From positions 1,176,964 to 1,240,963 of the forward strand of contig OY365818.1 of the NCBI GenBank assembly GCA_959347315.1: a stretch of DNA of 64,000 bases, written 5' to 3'. Both the position numbers and the translations under genes were made by a program. This DNA comes from Bimastos eiseni (lineage: Eukaryota; Annelida; Clitellata; Crassiclitellata; Lumbricidae). This document shows, one piece after another, positions 23,801 to 35,800 of the stretch; within the stretch, counting starts at the first letter, position 1, and every line of letters begins with the position of its first letter. The notes under the pieces are model-generated. The model saw only the letters and a list, made by a program, of their open reading frames with translations, had not been told where the DNA came from and did no database searches.

Positions 23801-26800
23801 CACTTACCTTTGACCTTAATCAGTAACTTTGTAGTCATGATCGAAAATTTATAAAAGCACAAATCAGTGATCAAGAGGTGCATCCTTCCCAAGCTCATAA
23901 ATGTCTAAGATTGGACTTTAGCTTATAAGAAAAGCAACGGTGTAGACAGGAGTCTACAGCAACCAATGATGCATCCATTCACCTTTATCATTCTCTTGCA
24001 TTTCATCATCAACGCAAAGTCCGTTGTTGGATCCATAGCCTCGTCTCGCTGGAAAAATAACAATTTATTTATGAAGCAGATATCTCAAATGCTTGAAAAA
24101 CAAACAAACTTGGTAGCTTATTAATGTCCTTCAGACTACGCCATAGCAAGCTGCACACGTTATGCGATAGCAAGCTGCAAGTCAGCTCAGCTTCAATAAT
24201 TTCCGGAAACAAATGGTTTTTGTATCTTATTCATGGGCCAGTTGGATTATCTAATGCTTAATCAGCCAGTCAACTGTGTACTCCTTTTTATCAGCCAGTT
24301 TATTATGCAACCCCTCTTATGAGCCAACAGCAACTGGATCGTGTACTTCTTTTATGAGACAGTTTGATAACATCACAACTCCTCCTCACCTGGACTGTGT
24401 AACTCCTTAATACAAGTCAAATGACAGAATAACTAAAGATTCAACGCCTATTTCAGTAGTCTTATCCACTCCCTCTCCCTCTCCCTCTCCCTCCCCTCCA
24501 CATCCGTTCTAGTCGTCTCCTCTGCTTCAGCGACGAATTTGTGCAAGACAGAATCCTTACTTACCTCTCTCTTAAAGACAAACGTGCGACACTGTGTCCT
24601 CAGCTTCTGCTGGTTACTTCGTAGGCAGTTGATCACCTGAAAGAGACAACAGACTTCAACCCATCTTCATCCACCAACTTCTGATCACGTGTCTTGGTCA
24701 ACTTAAAATTTTCATATAAAGATAAAGATATTTCCATGAGCCTTTGGAATAGACAGCAAAGTTCATCTTCCGATTTAAATAAATAATTTCTTGAAATTTC
24801 TAGGACTCACATCAGTAGAATGTGCTTCCTCAACGCCATCATCATATTGAAATAAATGATCATTACTATTAATCAACAACTTCATAATTGTAATCGAAAC
24901 TTTATTTATTTATTTGAAGCCCTAGGGCCTCAGCTGCAACAGAGAATAAATGGTTTTGCACATGTAAATTTTTGCATATATATATATTTCTTCAAATGTT
25001 CTGATTAGACGAGGCAAGCGAGTAAATGAAATGAGCTTACGCCTGATTTTCCGGGTGGAACATCGCTACAGTGGTCTCTCACATCTTCTTCACACTGTTG
25101 CCTCAGTTCTGGGTCTAACTGAATGTTGTCGCTCTGCAAAACAAGACAAAAAGGCTCATAAGTTCAGAATGTTTATCTCTAGCAGGATATCTCTACATAC
25201 TGCCACCTTAATCCAAACGCCTCCACGATCAATCAAAGCATCATCGTGGTCTGATAAGTGCAGCTACATTTTGGAGCCAGCTTGAAGTTGTAACTCTATA
25301 ACTTTGGAGCCAGTAGGACTGCATATCTACTATTGAAGGCATCTTAATCATAAGTGTATTCAAAATATCCGAAGCACACCTATAAAGTTAAGCGCAAAAT
25401 ACCATCTTATTCACGAGCACTGCGTCCAGTCCGAGTGGTTGTCCAATGTCCCAAGGGAAGGCAACTGGATCATGCAACGATGTTTTGGAGCCATTGGATT
25501 GAATAGTTCCTTTGCAGAGCCATCTTCATCAAAAGACAACCTTTCCAAGTCAGATGGATTAAACGACTGTCAGATAACAGGGCTTTTCACACTGAGTGCG
25601 GCGTCTCTGATTAGGTGGTACTGGGAGGTGTCACAGAAATATGCAAATAAAATATAAAACCTTACTGTGAAACCAACCAAACTACAAACGAACCAGTTGG
25701 TGACAGTTTGATCGTTTAACACCAACTGTCTCTCTGTCTCTGTTTGTTTGTCTGTCTCTCTGTCACTCTCTCTCATTCTCTCTCTGTCTGTCTCTGTTTC
25801 TCTCTTGGAAGTGCTAGGTAAATCTCTGATAACATCAAAAATTATATATGATTTGTATGTGATAACGAAAAGATTTACCCTCTGCAGAAGTTCAAACTTA
25901 AGTTGTCTTTTGCACTTTGGATTGAGAATACTCGACAGTTGGTCTCTAAACGTCTCATTACGAATGATGTCACTCAGGCAACTAACGACCTCAAACCTAT
26001 CACACATACACACACACACATCCGACAACATTAGGCTGAAATCTCCCCATGCAATATTCAACACTTCATTTTCTCAGCTTCAGCAAACAGTGGCCGGTCC
26101 TCTCCCTCGTCGTCTCATCTTCCCATCAACAGAGTACCGTAGGTATATTCAGAGGTGATTTGGCTATGGGGTGAAGGTCGGGCAAACATCTCGAGTCAAA
26201 TTTCTGCCCAGGAGGGGATTTGAACCATTGACCTTTTGATTGACAGTCCAGTATGATCACTGCAACATTGATGAGCACCATCTTCACCAGACACATAAGT
26301 CGCTACACAAGATGTCTAGCAAACAAACACAAACTTTAAACCAATACAAACTTTCTTTCCGATCTTGTAGGGGCAATCAGAAACTCTCTAAAACCCAACT
26401 ACCTAATTATATAAAAAACCAGCAGTCCCATAAAATCAAATAAATTCCAACTTAATAAACAAAATAATTTCAGAAAAATCCAATATATCCCATACAAAAA
26501 ATTAAATCCATTCAACAAAATGAGTTCCACAAAACAAAATTAAATCCCAAAATAAATAAATTCTAAATAAATTAAATAAATCTCTCACGTAACCAAAACA
26601 GAGGAACTCAGCAGACGCTTACTTTGTTTTGACCTTTGAGCAGTGTTCTTGAACCTCGTTCTTGCACGATTCTTTAAACTCGTGCGATAGACTGAAATCC
26701 TTTAGGGTCACCTACACACGAAAACAGAAATCAACAATTCAAACACAACATCGAATATCCGCTTACATATTCTTGATAAGCAGTCAGCCACAGGGTTTGT

Positions 26801-29800
26801 TAAGAGCCATCCTCAGTCAATATGGTGCCCTAGGCAGTCTACAAGAGTTGAGTAATTATGGGTTGAGTAATCATAATTTGTCTATTCTGTTTTTCTGGGA
26901 TTTTATTTTGTTTTGGGAAATATATGTGGAACTCATATTATTGGCGTGGATTTAGTTTGTTCATTTTTAATGGAATATATTTGATTTAAATGCTCAGTTG
27001 GACAGTAGAATGTGAGAAATATTGGGTCTGACACACACTTCATTGAGCACATCAAAATTCCTAGAACATTTTTTGAATAACTAATTTTTGTAAAATCATA
27101 AAATTTCTATTCATGATAAAAATATTTCCTGAAATTTGGCACCCCAAAAATTTGGTGTCCTAGGCAGCTGTCTATGTCACCTGTGTCAGGAGTCAGTCCT
27201 GGCGTTAGTTGAGATCCATGTTGGTGAACCCCTTCCCGGGAAGGATCAATTCAAGCCTATACAGGTGTTAGTAAGTGACTTCATTTCTCTAGAAAGAAGA
27301 AGCAAACAGCAACGAACCACTTGGTGATGTTCTATGCCTGCGCGACATTTGGGCGGCATGTCAGAGTCGGCCTTGTACTTGATGAGGCACGTCATCAACG
27401 AATCACCATCAGCATCTTTGCCACCAGACAAGGCATCCTACAACACCCATACGGACAGAGATTCTACACACACACGCACACACAAGAGATGCATGTACAG
27501 ATACATAAATCTACGGGCTGGTATTATGATGAACACTTACTGCTCTGCTCAACTGATCTGCAGTAAATAGACCAATCAGGTGTACTATCAAGCATGCTCT
27601 ATGTTATCAATCAGAGGAGGCTAAAATCTCTATAAAAAGCTTAAAAGAAGTTTAGTAGACATTTCAGAGTTTAAAAGAAGTTTCTAAGAAGTTTAAAAGA
27701 AGTTAAAAAAATTTTAAAAGTAGTTTAGAAGATGTTCCAGAGTAGTTTAAAAGAAGTTCCATAGTAGTTTAGAAGAAGTTCCAGAGTAGTTTAAAAGAAG
27801 TTCCAGAGTAGCTTCAAAGAAGTTCCATAGTAGTTTCAAAAAAGTTCCAGAGTAGCTTCAAAGAAGTTCCATAGTAGTTTCAAAGAAGTTCCAGAGTAGC
27901 TTCAAAGAAGTTCCATAGTAGTTTCAAAGAAGTTCCAGAGTAGCTTCAAAGAAGTTCCATAGTAGTTTCAAAGAAGTTCCAGAGTAGCTTCAAAGACGTT
28001 CCAGAGTAGTTTAAAGTAAGTTTCAACCGCCCGATATATCGCCAGAGACAACGCATCGATACCTTGCACTGGTCCTTTAGAATCGGTTCACAGGCCTTCA
28101 TGAAAATCTGGTTGACTTCTGGCAGTTCTTCCTCCTCCTCAATGTAGTTCTTCACCTGCTTCTTACACTCTTCATCCAGCGCCTCCAGATTGTCTTCCAA
28201 GCAGTCCATCTCCTGTCAAAACAATCTGGAATGCTTATAAACAGCCAACAGGTTCCCAGACTGTTCTTGTTACAGCACACATAATAATTTCAAACCTTAA
28301 TGGCTATGGTGAAACCAGAAGGCATCTCTTACAATATTTGCACTGTATTCATGCAGATTATGCCCCTAGAGGTGTTACGTAATTTTCTCAGTTGACACTT
28401 AATTCAAATGCATATATCGATTAGATAGAAAGAATAGTCCTGACAAATTAAATAGCAAAAGCTTAATTGACAAAGCATTACCCAAAAAAATCACAACACT
28501 ACACACATCATAATTGATGCTATCGATGTTGTATCAATAGCTTACTAAAGGTAAAGCTGATTTCTCAAGATAAACATATGGCTAGAAGTCTTGTAACAAT
28601 AGTCTTTTAAAAATCAAACCTTGTCCCAGTTTTCAACACAAAATAACTATTTTTTTAACATTCATTTTCAATTTGTCAACTCTAAGCAACTGTGAGTTTG
28701 TGCCCGTGCCCAATGAGTCATCCTTGCATTTTAATTATAAGAAACTTCTCAGTTGTTGGCCCTTCCACTCTGACCACGCTCCCCTTAGAGATGCGACTGT
28801 TGCCAAGGAGCAATGCACCTATGTCTCACAACTTGCTTAAGACTGATTTGTATCGCTGTGGTTGGACTGGGAGCGCCTTCGAATAGACTTCCTGAGGGGA
28901 ACTATGTAAATATTAAAATGAATGAATAACGTCTACAGAGCAAATCTTCAACAAACCTCGTTCTTCTCAATCTTCTTCGAGCAGAACTTACTGAGGTCTT
29001 CCATGCATACAGCCTCCACAGCCGGCTCCAGGTCGACACTCTTCGCTCGATCGAGCATGACACGCTTGACTGCATCGGCACACGGACCCTTGACCTGAGG
29101 GAAAGGAAAACAAAGATGGCATTGATTCACTGAGTCATATACAAATGAGTGAAATCACGTTAATTGACACTCAAAAACGGTGCTGATTGAAAACTTCTTC
29201 CCATGGCAAATAAAAAGATGTTTTTTATTATTATAAAATGTTATTCCTGGAAGAAAATTTTTTTAAAATTAGGCACCCCTAAAATGTCAATAATTCCTTT
29301 TCTGTACAATCATGAAAAATTTATTCCTGAAAAAAATTATAGAATAAGTTATTCAAAAATAGTTCTAGGCATTTTGAATCAACTTTGACAACTTCCATTA
29401 TAAATATACTCTTCACTAACCAATCACCAATTGCACTTCTGTCCCAGGAGATGAGGTCATCATTAACTTCTACCCATGGGAACTTCTTGGGATTACCCCT
29501 TCTTCTTGACCAAACCAACACCCAGAGAATGCAACTACCACCACCTATCATAGACCAGGTACTCTCAAACATGGAACTACTTCCCATTTTCGCAGAACCC
29601 TGTCCCAGAGGTCTGACACATCATCTTGAATTCACACCAGCTATTCAGCTTTGGAAGAGATATTGTATATATGATACAGGCTATGTGTCCAACAGGGATT
29701 CTGTAAAATGCCAGATTTCTTAGATTTCAGGCAATATAAAAAATCACCAATTTACGGTTATGATTAGAGTTAGGGTCAGGGCTAGGGTAGGGTTAGTGCA

Positions 29801-32800
29801 GGGTTAGGGCTGAGTTAGGGTTTTACCTATTGCCTATGCATTTTACAAAATCCCTAGCTTGACACATTGCCTGTAACATATATAAAATTAGGAACTCACT
29901 CTGGAGTCCAAACGACTTCGGTAGAGACAGAGAAGAACCTCCGACTGTTTGTCCTCCTTGATGCTGTCCGCCGAAACTCCACAAACTGAGTTGATGGCAG
30001 GGCCACACATCCTGAAGAAACCTGGAGAGAGGCTGGAACACAACATCCGTTGGGATAATGACCGCATAATCACCTTGGTTTTGGAGTGCACCATCAGTTC
30101 AATATTATTTTCATTAGAATTACTTTTTTTACAATTTTACCCAAGGTATCAAGGATTATTCAGATGGCACAAAATAATTATAATTGTATCATTATTATCA
30201 TCACTATTACTATTACTATAATTACAATTATTACTATTATTATTATTACTATTATTATCATTACTATTATTATCACTATCATTATAATCATTATTATCAT
30301 CATCCTCATTTCTATTATGCATTAGGTGCCACCATTTAATAATCGAGCAACAACTTAAGTCCCAATCAAATGCGGGAGTTCTGAACCAGTGCTCTCCATC
30401 TTAACCAATAGACCAATGTGTATATCATCCGCATTTAACTTAATTCGTGACCCAACATATAAACAACAACAGCATGAAATATACAAACGACAACAACGTG
30501 CAATATATAAACAACAACATGAAACATATGAACAACAACAACAAAAATTACAACAATCATTATATCAACAAAACATGCAACATATGAACAACGACAACAA
30601 AAATTACAACAATCATTATATCAACAACAACATGCAACATATGAACAACAATAATGCACAACATATGAACAAAAAAAATTACAACAATCATTATATCAAC
30701 AACAACATGCAACATATGAACAAAAAAAATTACAACAATCATTATATTAACAACAATGTGCAATACATAAAACACATCTTTTTAGCCATGCCAAGGTTAG
30801 GAGCGCTCCTTAGTAATAGCCTTGAAGGGGCAATAAATAAATTTTCCAAATGGATGAATACATGAACATAAACAATAATTATGTGTTATATAGAAACAAC
30901 AATAATGCACAATCTACAACCATTGTGCAATCCAAAAACAACAACAGTATGCAGCACACAAACAAATGAAGGCTGGCAACTCACTCGAAGTCTCTCGACA
31001 CAAAGTACTGAGTCTCCATTAGTTTGTCCGCACAGTCGTTGGTCATTATGTTCTTCTTATCAATGAGGTTCATCAGACAGTCGATTATTCTACAACGAAA
31101 CATTAAGTTATTAACTCCAGAAACAACTTAAAGGCCGGTCGCCAACACTCGTAGCATCCTAGTCGCTCCCGGAAGCCTCATTAGGGCTAACTTGACAGAC
31201 CCAAATCACGTTTTTGCACCAACTGCTACTCCAACCAAACCCACCCACAACTCCCCCATCTCCTGCCCATGACCGTAAAATCCCCATCCAACAGTCTAAT
31301 GCAAATAACAATAATATGCAATAAATAAACAACAACAAATATATTTTAGGAAGTTCTGTATCAATTAACTGCGCATATTAAACACAAGTACACCAAACAG
31401 TGATTAGCAATTGAACAATAAAGACTATACTTACTTAACTAATTCACTTAAGTAAAATGACGATGAATGGCGCTTACTTTCCCTGACCGGGCTGAACGTC
31501 TGAGCACTTGAGAGCGACGATTGAGCCACACACACTCTGCAGGACTGGATCGATCTGGAAATTCTCACGTACGTTCACCTCCTTCATCAGAATCCCCAAC
31601 TGTAAGTTAAAATAATTTGACTACATCAATTGACTACATATAAATTGACTATATCAGCTCTGTTTCCCACCCAGGAACTCCACATCTGCAGTTTACACCT
31701 CCATGAAATCGGTCCTTTTCAGGGGCAGTTGGACCGAGAGTGACTCTGAACCTTGAAGGGGTGCTATATAAAACTCCATAGTAAATGAATGAATGACACT
31801 GTGCCCCCCCTCCCAACACAGATTTCTGCCCAGGTGGGATGTGAACCCTCGAGCTCTTGGTCAGGCTCCTAGGTCATCACGCAGCGGGTTCTATGTAAGG
31901 AGAATTGGCAAAATGATCCCCACAGCATTCATAAGTTCACTTAACAGTCCTGAGTGAGTTCAGAGTCCCTTATATACAAGTCGGCAACAGTGCTGAGTTA
32001 CTAAGTCCTTATATGAAAGTTGGCCAATGTGGAGGATTTGTTCCCCATTCCAATTGGGGACGTCAGGAGGCCCCACCGCCATCGAGCATCCAAGCACAAC
32101 AGAAACGTTAGCAACTCACGGCCTTTCGGCAGAGTGGGGAGAATATCTTGATGGGCGCATTGCTCTTGCCAAGGCTTCTGGCGTTGCTCATCAGACAGTG
32201 TATCGTACGTCCCTCGCGCTCTATCCCGTTGTTACAGTGTTCCCGTATCTCCACTCCGCACCCGCTGACGATCTCCGGGCTCAGCTGGTAGTCGGCCATC
32301 AGGCTCTTCCGTACGGACACGAGTTCCGTGATGCACTCCGGACCCAGCTGCCGACCTGAAAGAAACGACATTCGTTCGTTTGATTTCGAGAATTTATATA
32401 GCACCTCTTCGAAGGAAACCACTCGGAGAAGCTTTCAGCCCAGCTATGGCTGAAAAGAAATGGCTTCAACAGTTAATACAGGGCGGAAAGATCATTGTAA
32501 GGGGAAAAGAGATGCCAACCGGGAGCCCATTCCAGATATGGACCGACCAATGAGAAAGCCCGACACAGCATTAGCCCTAGAGACAAGAACTTCACCCCTA
32601 GCAGAGAAACGTCATTAAATGACCACTGGTGAAGTATCAATGTTTCTAAGGTTCTTAGCAAGTAATAAAATGCTGAATACAATCAATCAATCAAACAATC
32701 AATCAATCAAACTACCAATCAATCAATCAATCAAACGATATAGCGTCCCTTCAGGATATATCTATTCAGAGGCACTCCCAGTCCGACTACGGCTAAAGAG

Positions 32801-35800
32801 AGTGATTTCAGTAATGAGTAGAATTCAAAATAAATACAAAAGAAAAATAAGACACAATATCCGATTGATATCTCTGAGCCAATTTTCCGTGCATGCGCTC
32901 TGCCATGGCCCAGTCGAACAGCTTTGCCTATGATGGCTCTTCAGCTTGGAACTGTCATCCACAATCCCTGCATCTGCAATAACTGACCCTCTCACCTCGA
33001 CAGTTTCGGAGATGCCTTAAGACTTTCCTGTTCCCTGGCCCAATCACAGATGCCCATTAAGAGTGCTGCTGATCAGAGCGGTGCTATAAAAATGCTTGAT
33101 GACATTACATTACTGTACAATTTCACCTCGCTATAACTCCATGAAAAATGGTACAGCTACCGGCTTTTGTTGCATTCTCAAGGCAAAGGAGAATGGTGGA
33201 GAGTTTGACTTCCTGTAGGCCTATGTTAGAAACCTGCTGCAGTCTGTCGACACATCTCTCCGTCATGATATGGGACCGGCAGGCAACGGTTAAACCGCGG
33301 TTGACTTTGAAGTCGGCTCTCTGAAGGACCTGACGAACTGTCAGCTTATCCCGACACTAGATGAACCAAAACAGGTCGATTAGAACCATTATTAGAAGAA
33401 GATGATGATGAAGAAGATGATGATGATGAAGAGAATGAAGAACAAAAAGATGATCATTAAGAAGTCAATGATGATGAAGATAATGATGAAGACGACGATG
33501 AAGAAGTTTACGACAAAAAATGCTGAAGTAGATGATGAAAAAGAAGAAGATTTAAAAGCAAAAATGCTGACAAAAATGATTTGTCAATTTGGAAAATTGG
33601 CAAAAAGTTATAAAGATACAGCTCCTCTAGCACTTTCACAGTTGCACATACATACATACATACATACACACAATGTAACACATACACAAATAAATACACA
33701 TACACACGTGGATAGATACATATCTATACAACCTAGGCCACAACTTACGCCCTTGCTCATCTGTTGATCGAACTTATGATCCATGAGGCACTTGAAGACC
33801 CTTCCATTTCCAGACGGAACATGTGCGCAGAATCTTTCCCGATCGTCCTGACAGGCGAAGAAGACCTGTCGATCGCTGTGGTAGTCGCTGCCCTGCAGTT
33901 CCGCCACCCGCAGGATCTGCTTCTTGCATTCTGGCGCCAGGACCCCGACGCTGGCCGAGAGGCACGCGATCGTGTCGCCCTGGTTGTGAATGCTCTTCTG
34001 AAATGAGCACACAGGTCCGAGTCAAAAGAGAGACACGGAGCAGACGTGCAACATGCCCAGACATGATAAATGATAGATGTTCAAGGGGAATTAGTTGACT
34101 TGCTCCAACCTCATCAGATGGCTTGTATCATCGTGATTTTTTAAAACTAATGTACTGTACCCATTTCCTCAATCTTTGCAGAGCGACCTTACTATATAAA
34201 TCGTTTCCTTATTATTGTTGTTAAACATGGACTTATAGACAAAGTAAAATTAAAATAAACAAAATCAATCAAAACAAATTTAGTAACACAAAAAATAAAA
34301 GTGTAAATCTTACTTTTTGGATAGTATCTAGGAGCCTAAGGGATTATTCATACATTGAATTACAAAAATACATAAACTTAAAAATAGAATGAATACAGTA
34401 GGAAAAAGAATGCAAAAAAATTGAACTGCTTGCAAACGCACAGTGGGAACATCATATTATGAACAATCAAAGAATGTATAATCACACAATAAACACAACA
34501 AGCAATTTACACAACAGACAAACTGGGAGTAGTTAAAGAGAACCCAAGCAACAGGAATTACGATCACTATAGGAATAGATTCATTTGTATAAATATTAAT
34601 AAAAATCGGCAAATATAGCTAATTAAAACAAAACCCAACGAAATTACCTGTGCCTCATCATCGTCCAGTCTACCACAACCTCGCTTGATGATGTCATCAT
34701 TGCACGATTCGACAAACTTGTAGACGAGACGATAGTCGCTGAAAACGATAGCCTCCATTCGATTCAGGAAGTCCTTGCATTGCGGTTGAGTAACATTGTC
34801 AATATTTTCGATGAGACACGGAATCTTCAGACCTGCTCGGTCGTTCAAACTGTTGCATTCGGCAATCTATAAGGAACCAGAAACAATTTTGACTGAGCTG
34901 ATTGGAATGTTGAGGAGGATTGGTGGAAAATAAGCGATGTTGGTCATACCACATCAAATGTAATGTAATCGAGCATTTATATAGCGCCACTTCAAGATGT
35001 CAACACAGAGGCGCCCTCTGCACTGGCCGAAATGATGTCACAGCATTGAAACATAGAATCATAATGGGATGCTTATTATTATGATCAGTAGTATCATATT
35101 ATTACATATAGGCTTTATTGTATAATTAGTAACTACTTTATAGGTGACCCTATTTAGCGGAATCTAGATACCTTCAGGGCCCCCAATTGTTACCAATGTT
35201 ATCGGAACTTTGAACGAATTACGTTACTGTTGTTAATCTGGTTGGTTACAATAAAATATATTGATTGATTGATTGATTGATAATATCACTATTTCTATTA
35301 TTACAATTCATTACATTTAATTAATAGTATTATACGATCATTAGCTTTTGCTCCAGAGTAGCAACCTTCAAAGAGTACCATATAAAATTGCCCAGATAAT
35401 TAAATAACTATAGTTATTATCATTCTAATCAACAAAATCATTATCATCAGTAGCACCTACCCTTTTCAGATCGACCTGACAGACTGCTCCGGCCGCTGAG
35501 TCAAACCTCACATCACTCGTCAGTTTCTTTTTGTGCGTCCAAATCACCTGAATAAGAATCAGTTGTGAATTAATTAAGTAATTATGACTAATTAGTTGAT
35601 TAATTCAAACAAAACATAAAAATTATGTGATGATCATGAAGCTGTCGATTCATTTGTGGTCAAAATCTGAGAAAAGCTGACACTAGCGTGACGGTACGGT
35701 CAAATGCTCCGTAGTCCACTGGCACAAGACGTTTTAAAATATGCCACTGCTTGCACACTGGGAGTGCCAGTGCCCAAGCCTGGATAAAGGAGGAGGGTGA

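Noticed and set aside
30389..30865. 158-aa Asn/Gln-rich frame
   Set aside because: Translation of a CAA-rich minisatellite in a GLG1 intron.
33402..33767. Met/Lys-rich 121-aa plus-strand frame
   Set aside because: Produced by a GAT/GAA triplet tract and (CATA)n; it also overlaps GLG1 exon 5 antisense.
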